A stretch of 64,000 nt of DNA from Polymorphum gilvum SL003B-26A1 (GCF_000192745.1 NC_015259.1:4293001-4357000), one strand, 5' to 3'; shown: positions 8,857 through 17,663, counted from the stretch's first letter. Numbers and translations are program-made. Notes: a model not told the origin generated them from the letters alone.

Positions 8857-9126
8857 CTACGCCTCTTCGACGCGGACGAAGAGCAGCGGGTCGGCCTCGA
8901 TCGCCCGGCGCTCGTCCTCGCCCAGCCCGGCAAGCGGAATGCGCAGGGGATCGCGGCCGAAGGCACGGCCGGCGCGCCGGCGCGGTCGCGGCGACGTGAC
9001 GACGAGAAAGCCCGCTGCCGCAGGAGCGATCGTCGGCGGCGTCTCGATCCCGGCCCCGGCTCCCGGGGCGGCGGGTTTGCTTTCTTCGGGCGCGGTCGCG
9101 GCGCGCCTTGTCCTGGATCGGGTCAT
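8857..9126 (-). CDS. HI1506/Mu gp35-like small protein
   Basis: An 89-residue protein between the major head gene and DUF1320. Its N-terminal half is low-complexity and rich in Arg, Ala and Pro. The C-terminal part (FGRDPLRIPLAGLGEDERRAIEADPLLFVR) resembles the HI1506-type phage proteins with their conserved end segment around 'I..DP.L.V...'. Its role in Mu-like virions is not established. The start ATG at 9126 is the first after the stop of gpT; upstream extension would run through the head gene. Confidence 0.7.
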   Translation of the reverse strand: MTRSRTRRAATAPEESKPAAPGAGAGIETPPTIAPAAAGFLVVTSPRPRRRAGRAFGRDPLRIPLAGLGEDERRAIEADPLLFVRVEEA

Positions 9127-9203
9127 CGGGATCCCTGTTTCAAGAGGGTGGGGGCGCCCGCCGGGCGGGCGGCGCGGGCGGGCGTCGATCAGGCCAGCTG
9201 CGA

Positions 9204-10103
9204 TTAGGCCAGATGCGGGATCTCGACGATCTCCAGGAGCCCGCGGTCGGTGTTGGTGGCGCCGGACGCCTCGCGCTCGGCGAGCAGGAGATCGCGGGCG
9301 CGGTCGCTGTTGGAATTTCCGACCACGATGATGTTGGGCACGATGCCGAGCGGCCGGCCCTCGTCCGACTTCAGCTCCTTCATGGCGGTGCGCGCGGCCC
9401 GGAGCGTCTCCTTGGTCAGCTCCTGCTTCGAGCCGTAAGCCATCTGCCAGAAGCCGAACCCGGCCGCGGCCCGGCCGTCGACGCCATAGGCGTACTTGTC
9501 CTTGTCGAAGACACGGTCGGACGTCTTCGGGTCGTCCTTGCGGACGAAGCGGTAGTCGCGCCGCTTCTGGTAGATCAGGGGCTTCAGCGCCCGGCGGGTG
9601 TCCATGAGGTACCACGCGGGATTGGCGCCGGCCTGCATGTTGGAGACCGACACCTCCTTGCGCGTCTGCGGGTCAAGCACCGGATGGTCGGTGTCGAAAA
9701 AGGGCTGGCCGTCGTAGCACTCGGCCTCGAAGGCGTTCGCGAGGTGCTCGAAGATCAGCTCGTCCGGATGAGCGGCGGCCGCGCGGCCCATCTCGGTAAA
9801 CAAGGGCGCGTAGATGCCGAGATTGTCGTCCGCGATGTCGTCGGCATCGACCTCGATCGTGCCCTCGAACTTGCGGTTCAGCACCGTGTAGCGGCGGGTC
9901 TGCATGGTCTCGTAGGTGCGCGACCCGATCCACTCCCGCAGCTTCGGGAACTTGCCGAGCCACGCATAGGAGTTCTCGCGCGTGCTGGACGGGATCATGG
10001 TCGCGATGCTCGGCCAGTGCGGCTTCGTGTCGTCGAACCCGTGCTGATAGGCGCGGGAGAAGCCGCGGAAGAGATCGTCCAGGGACTGCTGGTTGATGAT
10101 CAT
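9204..10103 (-). CDS. Mu-like major head subunit (gpT)
   Basis: This 299-residue product is the major capsid protein. It opens with MIINQQSLDDLFRGFSRAYQHGF, followed by the SSTRENSYAWLGKFPKLREW motif that is diagnostic for Mu gpT, and contains GTIEVDADDIADDNLGIY and AYGVDGRAAAGFGFWQMAYGS. It has the normal family length and the usual position after the protease I and cement genes. Confidence 0.95.
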   Translation of the reverse strand: MIINQQSLDDLFRGFSRAYQHGFDDTKPHWPSIATMIPSSTRENSYAWLGKFPKLREWIGSRTYETMQTRRYTVLNRKFEGTIEVDADDIADDNLGIYAPLFTEMGRAAAAHPDELIFEHLANAFEAECYDGQPFFDTDHPVLDPQTRKEVSVSNMQAGANPAWYLMDTRRALKPLIYQKRRDYRFVRKDDPKTSDRVFDKDKYAYGVDGRAAAGFGFWQMAYGSKQELTKETLRAARTAMKELKSDEGRPLGIVPNIIVVGNSNSDRARDLLLAEREASGATNTDRGLLEIVEIPHLA

Positions 10104-10139
10104 GGGATAGGTCCTTGTTGGGCGGCGGGTGTGGCCGGA

Positions 10140-10541
10140 CTAGAAATCGACCCAGACGCCGGACGGATCGACGGCCGCCACGCGGCCGGCCGGCGAGCGG
10201 GTGCCGGTGCCGTCGGTCTTCGCGACCGTCTCGTCATCGACCACGAAGCAGGTCTTGCCGACATCGGCGAGGGCCACCGGATCGGCTTCCAGGTTGGCGA
10301 AGAGGAAGGTCCGCTTGCGCAGGACCTCGACGCGCGCGTCGCCGGCCGCGCCGGCGGTGTTGTCGACGGTGCGCTCGGCACGGCCCAGCGAGACAAGGCC
10401 GGTGGCCGTGTAGCCGGGCTTGGCTAGACCGGCGTCGAGCACGACGAGTGCGCCTGCGTGGATCTTGACACCGGCCGCGAGCGGATGGCTCTCGTAGTCG
10501 GGGATCCGCATCGGGGTCTGGCGTTCTTTGGCGAGGGGCAT
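10140..10541 (-). CDS. Capsid cement/decoration-like protein
   Basis: A 133-residue protein between protease I and the major head subunit. Segments KIHAGALVVLDAGLAKPGYTA, then an alternating beta pattern ending in GRVAAVDPSGVWVDF, resemble phage capsid cement proteins of the DUF2190 type that stabilise the shell. In Mu itself this position holds the scaffold region (Z), so a decoration function is inferred from pattern and context only. Confidence 0.65.
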   Translation of the reverse strand: MPLAKERQTPMRIPDYESHPLAAGVKIHAGALVVLDAGLAKPGYTATGLVSLGRAERTVDNTAGAAGDARVEVLRKRTFLFANLEADPVALADVGKTCFVVDDETVAKTDGTGTRSPAGRVAAVDPSGVWVDF

Positions 10542-10590
10542 GGGATGGCTCCGGATTGATCAGGTGGAGAGGCGGTCCGCCTAGGACCGG

Positions 10591-11604
10591 TCAGAGCGAC
10601 GTCGCGTAGTCTTCCTCCGACTGCCCCAGCATGGCGGCAATCGAGCGCTGCTGATCGGTGAGCGCGGGGCGCCCCTTCCGATCGCGCTCGTCGAGATCGG
10701 AAGGGGCGCCGATGACCGGCATCGTGCCGACGAGCTTCCTGAATGTGTCGAGGCCGCCCTCGGCCGCGCAGAGCGCGCGGTAGTGATCGCGCGAGGCGGG
10801 AGCGATCTTGCCGGCCTTCACCGCATCCTCGATCGCCGCGTTCACTTCCGCGTCGCGGATCTTTGTCTGCTCGGCGGCGAGCGAGGTTTCGGCCGCACCG
10901 GCGCGGGCGATCGCCTGGTCGTAGTCGGCGCGCGGCACGAAGCGCTCCATGGACGGCGCCTCGGCGGCGGCGAGCGCGGTACGGAGCTCGCCCTGCAGCC
11001 GCTGCACGGCCGCAAGGATGGTGTCGATCGAGGCGTCGTCCACAAGGCCGAGCGCGCGGCAAAGGGCGGTGAAATCCATGTCAGTCTCCAGGGTGTGGGG
11101 GGCGGTCGAACCTTCGGCGCGGGAAAGCGCCGTCATCCTCAGCGCAGGACGGTTGACGAGGCCGGCGCCGACGACGCGGACAATTTCGCCGGCCTTGGTG
11201 GAATAGAACTCGGGGGATACGAACCGGTACTCGCGGGCCGCGATCATGGCGCTCGCCTTCTCGGTCCATTCGACGCGCGCCCAGATGGCACCCTCCCGGA
11301 CCTCCATGGCCGCGATCCAGCCGGCGGCAGGCGCCAGCTCCCCTTTCGGGGCGCGGTGCGCTTGCGCATGCTCGTAGTCGATGGGGATGGGTGCGCCGTT
11401 CGCCTCGAAGGCGGCAATCACCGCCTGCGGATCGGTGAGGCGCCAGCGGCGGCCGTCACGCGCGACAAGATCCGGGCCGGCCGGAAAGATCTGCACCCAT
11501 TCGGGCGCGGACGCTCCCTCGCTGGAGGCGATGGCGGCTGTCGCAAAAAGGGCGGTTGCGGTTCGCGTCGTCATGGGCGACAAAGTGAATGTCGCCCGCA
11601 TCAT
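10591..11604 (-). CDS. Mu-like protease/scaffold protein I
   Basis: The 337-residue protein is a phage I-type head maturation protease. It has PEWVQIFPAGPDLVARDGR, IPIDYEHAQAHR (likely carrying the catalytic His/Ser region) and AGWIAAMEVREGAIWARVEWT, then SPEFYSTKAGEIVRV. The C-terminal third is helical and charged (about 170-300), typical of the scaffold part released after cleavage. The start is uncertain: ATGATG at 11604 with a weak GGGG site, or ATG at 11574 without one. A perfect palindrome lies directly upstream. Confidence 0.88.
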   Translation of the reverse strand: MMRATFTLSPMTTRTATALFATAAIASSEGASAPEWVQIFPAGPDLVARDGRRWRLTDPQAVIAAFEANGAPIPIDYEHAQAHRAPKGELAPAAGWIAAMEVREGAIWARVEWTEKASAMIAAREYRFVSPEFYSTKAGEIVRVVGAGLVNRPALRMTALSRAEGSTAPHTLETDMDFTALCRALGLVDDASIDTILAAVQRLQGELRTALAAAEAPSMERFVPRADYDQAIARAGAAETSLAAEQTKIRDAEVNAAIEDAVKAGKIAPASRDHYRALCAAEGGLDTFRKLVGTMPVIGAPSDLDERDRKGRPALTDQQRSIAAMLGQSEEDYATSL

Positions 11605-11612
11605 CTGCGCCC

Positions 11613-11625
11613 CTGACACTGTCAG
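11613..11625. promoter_or_regulatory. Palindrome CTGACACTGTCAG before the head operon
   Basis: A perfect inverted repeat (CCTGACACTGTCAGG, 11612-11626) lies just upstream of the protease I gene. The same 13-bp core, apart from its central base, recurs at 19389-19401 before the lysis operon. A second short inverted repeat (GGGCGACA and TGTCGCCC, 11575-11597) follows. By position these could be sites for the Mor/C-type activator of this phage; that is inference. Confidence 0.5.
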
Positions 11626-11927
11626 GCGGAGACACTTCCCAAAGCCGACATTGCCGCCAGCTGCAACTTGCGACCGCGCATCGCGCGCAGGATCGCCGTT
11701 AAAGGGGTCTCAAAGGGGGTAGGAGCGGCGTTTGAGGCTTGCGGCGGGAAGATGCCCGGCAAGCCTCAAACGCCCGCCACAGGCCGCGCCAGCGGCAATC
11801 GGTTTGAGCTCGCGCGTTGCCTGTGCTATCAAGACGGCGCACACGGGCAAATCAAAGCCTTCGGGCGCGCTCGGCTTTAGAGAGCGGAAGGGGTAGCGAC
11901 CTTCCTGTCCGTGTGCTCCTTCTCTTT
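11626..11927. other. Non-coding gap between gpF and protease I with a strong inverted repeat
   Basis: About 300 bp without a convincing gene separates gpF from protease I. It contains a 16-bp perfect inverted repeat (11727-11742 with 11759-11774, 16-base loop). No T-run follows on the minus strand, so it is not a simple intrinsic terminator. A short plus-strand open frame (11668-11880) runs through the repeat but has no ribosome site and no recognisable sequence. The gap probably holds the promoter for the head operon. Confidence 0.5.
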
Positions 11928-11981
11928 CATCATCTGATCATGTCGCCCGGCTGGCATCATCTGATCATGTCGCCCGGCTGG
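11928..11981. repeat. 27-bp perfect tandem direct repeat at the gpF stop codon
   Basis: The 27-bp unit 11928-11954 is repeated exactly at 11955-11981. The unit contains CATCATCTGATCATGTCGCC and encodes the last residues of gpF plus its stop, so the second copy carries a redundant end of the gene. It looks like a recent slippage or duplication event. Confidence 0.9.
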
Positions 11982-13219
11982 CGATCGAAGTAGCGCCGCC
12001 GCTTCGTCGTGAAGATCGTGCGAACCCGCCACGCGCTTCGGGCCGGGTCGAGCACCATGAAAATTCCGGTCGCTGCATCGAAAATCCTCACGGTCCCGGT
12101 CGGATCCCGCCTGGCTTCGGCGCGCTTCAGGATGTCGCCGATCGCCGGCCAGGCGCCAACATCTGGCAAGCGCCGATGATCAGCGGCATGTCCAATCGTG
12201 CGCGCGTCGATCATGACCGGGAGATGGTCGTCGCCGAAGCGGCCTGGCGCGATGGCAATCGGAAACCTTGTCAGGGCATAGCGCCGTTCGGCCTCGAGTT
12301 GCTCCAGCAGGTCAAAGCCTGTGAGGCCCCGGGTCCTTAGGGCTGGAGCTCGCGCGGCGTGGTGCAATCCCGTCTCGATCGCGTCCTGGACGAAGACCTT
12401 GAACGCCGGCGAGGCGGTGAAATCCGCGATCGCGGCACGGCGCGCGGATGTCGGCAGATCGCCGAGGCGACCGGACAGCAGCTCCGCCACGTTGCGTCCG
12501 CGCGTCTTGCCGGGGTTGGTGTCCCAGCCGGGGTCGATCCCGACCGGGACGCGCACGGTCTGGCCGGTGCGCTTGTTCCGCCAGGGCCGCATGACGATCT
12601 GCGGGCCGCCGGCCTGCGGATCGTAGCCGAGCCGCTCCGCCTCGCGCCGGGAGATCTGGCGCACGCCGCATTTGCAGCCCCAGCCGTTCGGCGGATAGTG
12701 CGTGTCCCAGAAGGGATCATCCACCGGAAGAACGATCCCCACCCAGGCGCGGTGTTCCGGCCGGCGGCGTTCTGCAAGCGACAGGGTGTAGACCAGATAC
12801 GGCAGAAAGCGCTTTGTGCGCTGGGATCGCTCCCACTCGCCAGCCGCGTGCGCCGTGCGGATGTTCGCCCAGTAGATCGTGTGCAGCCGGCGCGGACTGC
12901 CGAGCTGCACGAGCTTCGTCGCCCCGTCGGCCGGATCCTGCGCGAAGCGTTTTCCCCACCAGCCCTTTGCCTGCAGGGTCGGCGTCAGGCGCTCCCGGAA
13001 CGTCTCGAACGGCACGCGGTTGACGATCGCGTCCTCGACCGCGGCGCGCAGGTCGTCCAGGACGTCGAAGCCCGCCGTCTTCGCCACCGTGAAGGCATAG
13101 GCATGCTCGACCGGCGCGATGTCGCGCCAGTCGAAAGTCGGCCGCGATCCCTTACCCCGAAAGTAGCGGATAACCTCCGGCGAGGCCGTGAGGGCCTGTT
13201 CGGGAAGATCAACCGGCAT
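11957..13219 (-). CDS. Mu gpF-like minor head protein with C-terminal nuclease-like extension
   Basis: The 420-residue protein has the gpF head morphogenesis core: FDWRDIAPVEHAYAFTVAK, a central WANIRTAHAAGEWER segment, and the cysteine motif WGCKCGVRQISRREAERLG near residue 185. Residues after about 280 form an extra domain with a late GTVRIFDAATGIFMVLD strand pair and a basic end (TKRRRYFDRQ). That shape resembles PBECR-type (barnase/EndoU/RelE-like) domains often joined to gpF, an inference from pattern only. It overlaps the portal gene stop by 11 bp. Confidence 0.85.
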   Translation of the reverse strand: MPVDLPEQALTASPEVIRYFRGKGSRPTFDWRDIAPVEHAYAFTVAKTAGFDVLDDLRAAVEDAIVNRVPFETFRERLTPTLQAKGWWGKRFAQDPADGATKLVQLGSPRRLHTIYWANIRTAHAAGEWERSQRTKRFLPYLVYTLSLAERRRPEHRAWVGIVLPVDDPFWDTHYPPNGWGCKCGVRQISRREAERLGYDPQAGGPQIVMRPWRNKRTGQTVRVPVGIDPGWDTNPGKTRGRNVAELLSGRLGDLPTSARRAAIADFTASPAFKVFVQDAIETGLHHAARAPALRTRGLTGFDLLEQLEAERRYALTRFPIAIAPGRFGDDHLPVMIDARTIGHAADHRRLPDVGAWPAIGDILKRAEARRDPTGTVRIFDAATGIFMVLDPARSAWRVRTIFTTKRRRYFDRQPGDMIR

Positions 13220-14771
13220 CGCCGAGCCCGCGCGCGATCATCGCAAGGTCCGCCAGCCGGCGGGCGATCGGCCCGACATCGAGGGCGCCGGACAGGCGAT
13301 CGAGCCGGGCGCGCAAGTCCTCGTAGGACGTTGCCGCGGCGAACGCCTCCTGCAGCTGCTCGAGCACGGGCGCCAGGTCGGCACCCCACTCCTGGAGCGC
13401 CCCCTCCAGAAGCGCGTCGAGCTCGTCCTGATCCTGGCCGGCCCGAGCTGTCGCGTGCACCCCGCCGCAATGCGGACAGGCGCGGGCGAGTTGCGGATCG
13501 CCCGATGGCGTCGCCTCGGGCTGGCCGGCGCCCGGCGCCCGCAGGACATCGTCTTCGTCCTTCGGTGCGCCCAGGCCGACCTTATCGCGCACCTCCGACG
13601 ATGACACGCGCAAGCCGAGCGGCACGAGTTTCGTGAGCGCTTCCGACAGCGTCTCGATGTCTTCCGCCTCCGCCACGGGCAGGTCGACGGTCGGATAGCG
13701 CTCCTGCGGCCCGAAGTTGAACGCGACGAAGGGCTGCACCAGATCCCGGTTGAGCGTGGTCGAAACCTGCCGGCCGTCGGCGCGCAGGATGTCGTAGCGC
13801 ACGTTCTCGTGCACCTGGGCCTGGGCAAGCGACGATCCGTCGTCGGTGGTCATGGTCTGGCCAAGGACAGCCTTCGAGATCTGCGCGTCCAGGTACTCGG
13901 CCATGGCGCCGAAGACCGCGTTGCCCGACCCACCCTTGGCTTCGATGAATTCGACGTCCATGCCGGTCGGGATGATGGCGGCGGCGTCGGCGCCAAGGTC
14001 GCGCACCGCGCGCAGCAGGACGCGCTTTTCGTCGGGCGTGGCGCTCCTGGGGTAGCGCCCGACGCGCATCGGCATGCCGAACACTTCCAGGAACGCCGCC
14101 CAGTCCTTGAGCGTGTAGCTCTTCAGCAGGAAGGCCCAGGCGGCGAGACGCGCCAGGCCGCCCCGGATCGGCAGGCCGGATTTCAGCTTCGGAACATGGC
14201 GGATGAACGAATAGCGCGAGATCTCCCGGCCGTCCGCCGATCCGTCCTCGCGCAGGCGCAACTCGCGGCCCGTCTTGCGGTCGAACTGGAAATGGCGCGG
14301 ATCGCGGCCGACATACCCGCGCGGGCGCCAGATCTTGCCGCGCTCCCAGAGGATCTCGACCACCGAAAACCCCTTGCCGAGCGCATCGAGCAGGTCGATC
14401 AGCATGTCTTCGAAGTCGGGGGCTTCGATCAGCTCCCGGACGGCGTCGAGGATCTTCTCGTCGACCGGACCCGCCTTCGGCTCATTGACCACGGGCTCGA
14501 TGGCCAGCACGGCGCGCTTGCGGGTGCCAAGGACCGCGGCATAGTGGAGATCGCGCTCCTCCATCTCCTCGGCCAGCGCGAGATAGTCTCCCGCCTCGCC
14601 CTCCACCGCATCGCGCAGGATGCGGGCGAGCCGGGCCGGCGTCAGGCCCGACGCGACCGGTTCGCTCCAGATCGAGCGCACGCCGGTCAGGGTCGGCGCG
14701 GCTTCCTCCCTCAGCAGCTCCGCCGAGGATATGGGCCGGCCGTAGGGATCCACGATCTGATAGCCGCTCAC
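13209..14771 (-). CDS. Mu gp29-like portal protein (DUF935)
   Basis: The 520-residue portal opens SGYQIVDPYGRPI and shows the DUF935 hallmarks LAEEMEERDLHYAAVLGTRKRAV, FGMPMRVGRYP, and the SKAVLGQTMTTDDGSSLAQAQVHE region read in parts around residue 330. The portal ring sits at the capsid vertex where DNA enters. The GTG start at 14771 shares a GTGA junction with the terminase stop and lies six bases after an AGGAGG site. A CPHCGGVH cysteine pair near residue 430 is an added feature. Confidence 0.92.
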   Translation of the reverse strand: MSGYQIVDPYGRPISSAELLREEAAPTLTGVRSIWSEPVASGLTPARLARILRDAVEGEAGDYLALAEEMEERDLHYAAVLGTRKRAVLAIEPVVNEPKAGPVDEKILDAVRELIEAPDFEDMLIDLLDALGKGFSVVEILWERGKIWRPRGYVGRDPRHFQFDRKTGRELRLREDGSADGREISRYSFIRHVPKLKSGLPIRGGLARLAAWAFLLKSYTLKDWAAFLEVFGMPMRVGRYPRSATPDEKRVLLRAVRDLGADAAAIIPTGMDVEFIEAKGGSGNAVFGAMAEYLDAQISKAVLGQTMTTDDGSSLAQAQVHENVRYDILRADGRQVSTTLNRDLVQPFVAFNFGPQERYPTVDLPVAEAEDIETLSEALTKLVPLGLRVSSSEVRDKVGLGAPKDEDDVLRAPGAGQPEATPSGDPQLARACPHCGGVHATARAGQDQDELDALLEGALQEWGADLAPVLEQLQEAFAAATSYEDLRARLDRLSGALDVGPIARRLADLAMIARGLGDAG

Positions 14772-16438
14772 CACAAACCTCCTGAATGTCCGGGATCGAT
14801 CCCGCCGATGCGGGCGAAGTCGTCGTCGTCGAGCGGCGGGCCGCCGTTGTGCCCTGCTTGTGCGAACGGCGAGTGCCTCGCGGCCGTGTAGTCGAATTCC
14901 GGAAGGTCCTGACGGCTCACGAAGTAGGCCAGAGCCGAGGCGACAGCGCTGTCGCCGTGCCGCTTGAGGCCGTCCGCGCCCGTCGTGGCGTGATCGTCCG
15001 GCACCTTCACCACCCCGTCGCAATACTGCAGCGCCTGATGGTCGCGCAGGATGTCCTCGTCGGCTGGAAGCACGACGGTCTTGTCCGCAAAAGCCTCGAG
15101 ATAGGCGGGCATTTCAGCCAGGTACCAGGCGCGCGACAGGCTCACCTCGACGATCGAGGGGCCGTATTTCTGGGCTGCGACCTCGGCGAGATAGGCGCCG
15201 TTGCCGGTGGCGTCGAGCGCGCCGCCCGACATGCGCGGCAGGGCGTCGACGATATAGAACAGGATGTCGCGCTGCTGGTCGAAGGGGACGTTGCGCAGTT
15301 CGACAATCAGGCCCGAACGGCGCACGAGCGAGCGCGTGATCGCCATGACGGCGATCACGGTGAGATCGCCCTTGCGCGCGAAGTCCTCGCCGAAGACATG
15401 CGGCAACAGCGGGTCGAGCGCTGCCAAATGGGGCTTCAGCTCGCGCTCACAGAAATTCAACGTCTCGGCCTTGCGGATGTGTTCGGGCGCGTTCTTGAAA
15501 TCGTCGTCGCAGGCCCACCGCACGATCGGGATGCCGGCCTCCATGCAGGCCTCGATCTGCACGCGGGTGAGCGCCGAGCCCTCCGCCTCGGCGGGGATGG
15601 CGTCGAGCTCCTGGCGCATCGCGGCCAGGCGCGGCCCATAGGCGCCGCGGATCTTGCGCTCCCAGGCGCGTTCGCCTTCCTCCGACCAGGTCTCGCCCTT
15701 GACCAGGCAGACCCGCTTGAACAGCCCGTTCGCGACGGCGGCGCCGAAGGGGATGTGGTGGATGCTGAAATCGGTCTTGCCGGCGCGCGCTTCGCGGATC
15801 AACTCGTTAAACGGGTTTAGAACGCCGTTGTGCGTCGAGATCACCCGGATCTTGCCGCCCCAGATCAGCAGGGCGTTGACGGCATCGAGCACGCCGCGGA
15901 CGTCCTGGTGGAACGCGGCCTCGTCGATCACGACGACGCCCTGCAGGCCGCGAATGTTTTCCGGCCGTGACGACAGCGCCTCGACGCGATACCCGGACGC
16001 GAAGCGGATGCGGAACGCGGAGATCATCCGCGTGGTGCCGTCCGCCTTCTGGTCTTCGAACAGGAACTCCTCGATCTCGCCGAGGCTGCCGCACACCGTG
16101 CGGGCGAACTTGGCGACATAGCCGATGAACTCGCGGCCCTTGTCCTTCGTGTCGCCGATGTAGAAGACGTTGTCGCCGCCGGCCGACCGGGAGGCGGCGG
16201 CGATCAGCGTATCGTCCAGGGCTTCGGCGAAGGTGATGCCGGTTCGCCGCCCCTTTTCGGCGAGTTTCAGGTCCGACTTGTCCTCGATCCATTCGATCTG
16301 GTGGCGCATCAGCACGCCTTCGGCGAGCGGGTCGAGATCGTCCGGCACCTCCGCGCCGCGCGGCAGGGCGTCGGGCAACCCGGCCGCCTCGCGCGACAGG
16401 ATCGGCGGCCCGGCGAACATGTCGCGGTCCTTCGTCAT
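14768..16438 (-). CDS. Mu gp28-like terminase large subunit
   Basis: The 556-residue packaging ATPase/nuclease has an N-terminal ATPase domain with a Walker A-like EKGRRTGITFAEA (about 61-72) and Walker B GVVVIDEAAF (about 167-176). A nuclease region follows, with acidic positions in GEDFARKGDLTVIAVM and ALDATGNGAYLAE typical of the RNase H-like fold. It cleaves and pumps phage DNA into heads. Start ATG overlaps the DUF3486 stop as ATGA; the upstream open frame was rejected. Confidence 0.93.
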   Translation of the reverse strand: MTKDRDMFAGPPILSREAAGLPDALPRGAEVPDDLDPLAEGVLMRHQIEWIEDKSDLKLAEKGRRTGITFAEALDDTLIAAASRSAGGDNVFYIGDTKDKGREFIGYVAKFARTVCGSLGEIEEFLFEDQKADGTTRMISAFRIRFASGYRVEALSSRPENIRGLQGVVVIDEAAFHQDVRGVLDAVNALLIWGGKIRVISTHNGVLNPFNELIREARAGKTDFSIHHIPFGAAVANGLFKRVCLVKGETWSEEGERAWERKIRGAYGPRLAAMRQELDAIPAEAEGSALTRVQIEACMEAGIPIVRWACDDDFKNAPEHIRKAETLNFCERELKPHLAALDPLLPHVFGEDFARKGDLTVIAVMAITRSLVRRSGLIVELRNVPFDQQRDILFYIVDALPRMSGGALDATGNGAYLAEVAAQKYGPSIVEVSLSRAWYLAEMPAYLEAFADKTVVLPADEDILRDHQALQYCDGVVKVPDDHATTGADGLKRHGDSAVASALAYFVSRQDLPEFDYTAARHSPFAQAGHNGGPPLDDDDFARIGGIDPGHSGGLW

Positions 16439-17019
16439 GTCCGCACGCCAAGGAAGTCTCGGCGCAGCTGAGCAACGCGCTCGGCCGACAGTCCGGCCTC
16501 CTTGCCGATCGTCTCGACGACGTCCTCGACCTTCTCGGCGAAAGCCGCCTCGACCGCCTGCCGTCGCGCGGTCGACACGGACTGCGCCGCGACGGCCGCC
16601 CGCAGCGCGTTGGCGAGTTCCTGCGCGCCCCTGGTGGAAAGCCCGCCGTCGCCGGCCGACTGGAGGATCTCGAAGATGAGCGTCTTGATCGCCTCGGCGG
16701 CGATCAGCGTCAGATCGTCGGAGGCGGCCGCGTCGAAGCGCTCCGAGATCGTCGCAGCGATGTCCCGGGTCTGTTCCAGCCGGCGTGTCATCTGCGCCAG
16801 CCTGACCGAGAACCGATTGAAGGCGGAAAACGAGGGGATGTCGAAGCCGACGCCCGTCTCGCCCTGGACGGCGATCAGCTTCTCGCGGAATGCGGCATAG
16901 ATGTCCAGCTGGGTCCTGTCGCGCGCCGCAAGCTGATCGGCCGCCCAGGCGATGATCGCGGAGCAGTCGTCGGGAAGCAGGTCGATCGCCGACAGGCGCC
17001 CCCGTCCGCGCGGTGCCAT
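16435..17019 (-). CDS. DUF3486 protein (Mu gp27-like, probable small terminase)
   Basis: The 194-residue protein opens MAPRGRGRLSAIDLLP, the typical DUF3486 beginning, and continues with PSFSAFNRFSVRLAQMTRRL. Family members sit directly before the terminase large subunit in Mu-like phages and are thought to recognise phage ends for packaging. It starts two bases after the stop of the preceding gene and overlaps the terminase by four bases. Confidence 0.9.
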   Translation of the reverse strand: MAPRGRGRLSAIDLLPDDCSAIIAWAADQLAARDRTQLDIYAAFREKLIAVQGETGVGFDIPSFSAFNRFSVRLAQMTRRLEQTRDIAATISERFDAAASDDLTLIAAEAIKTLIFEILQSAGDGGLSTRGAQELANALRAAVAAQSVSTARRQAVEAAFAEKVEDVVETIGKEAGLSAERVAQLRRDFLGVRT

Positions 17020-17021
17020 CG

Positions 17022-17318
17022 TCACGCCTCCGGCCGCGCGGGACGCTTGACGCCCTCGATAACCGTCCTGCGCTCGACATGCCGTGCCCCCTTCTCCGTG
17101 AGTGTGGCGACCAGGATGGATCCGGCCTCGGTGAGCGTCACGGCGCCCATGTCGCGCAGCCACCGGAGCTCGTCATGCACCCAGGCGCGTTCGCGGCTGA
17201 TCCCGAACGTTTCCAGGGTCAGGCGGAGGAGTTCGGAATTCAGCTGCTCGTCGGGCTGCTGTCGCAACGCCTTCAGCACGATCAGCCGTGCTTCCTCGCG
17301 CAGGATCCGGTTCATCAT
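17022..17318 (-). CDS. VpaChn25_0724-type phage protein (winged-helix-like)
   Basis: The 98-residue product has the pattern of this Mu-like phage family: ILREEARLIVLKALRQQPDEQLNS, then RLTLETFGISRERAWVHDELRWL, and a C-terminal LTEAGSILVATLTEKGARHVER. The helix-helix-strand layout suggests a winged-helix fold. It lies between DUF2730 and DUF3486, its usual place. Function is not established. Confidence 0.85.
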   Translation of the reverse strand: MMNRILREEARLIVLKALRQQPDEQLNSELLRLTLETFGISRERAWVHDELRWLRDMGAVTLTEAGSILVATLTEKGARHVERRTVIEGVKRPARPEA

Positions 17319-17321
17319 GGT

Positions 17322-17663
17322 TCACGCTCCCCGCCGTCCGCTCGCTTCGGCGATCAGGAACTCCTGCAACCGCTCGGAAATCGCCGCCACGGGCTTGAGG
17401 CGTTCCGACAGGATCTGGATCTCGCCGCTCATCTTCGCCAGCTCCACCTGCATCGTGTGCGCGTGGTTGCGGTCCGGCAGGTGCTCGATGTCCCGCTCGA
17501 TCACGTCGAGCCGGCGGTCGTGCTCCTGGCTGCGATCGCGCAGCGCCTTGATCTCATCGGCATTGACGCGGCTGCGCGCGGTCAGCCAGGTGTAGATCAG
17601 CGAGGCGATCGCCAGTGCGCCACTCATGGCGCTGACAAGCGGGGTGATGTCGCTCAGGCTCAC
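17322..17663 (-). CDS. DUF2730 family membrane-anchored coiled-coil protein
   Basis: The 113-residue product has one N-terminal membrane segment (about residues 8-28) and a long charged coiled region (HDRRLDVIERDIEHLPD, then the HTMQVELAKMSGEIQ pattern) typical of DUF2730. Such genes stand between lysis and packaging genes in Mu-like phages. The layout resembles an inner-membrane spanin, so a role in lysis is possible but unproven. Confidence 0.82.
   Translation of the reverse strand: MSLSDITPLVSAMSGALAIASLIYTWLTARSRVNADEIKALRDRSQEHDRRLDVIERDIEHLPDRNHAHTMQVELAKMSGEIQILSERLKPVAAISERLQEFLIAEASGRRGA

Noticed and set aside
11612-11626. LexA or SOS box as an explanation for CTGACANTGTCAG
   Set aside because: It matches neither the enterobacterial CTGT-N8-ACAG spacing nor the alphaproteobacterial GAAC/GTTC type boxes.
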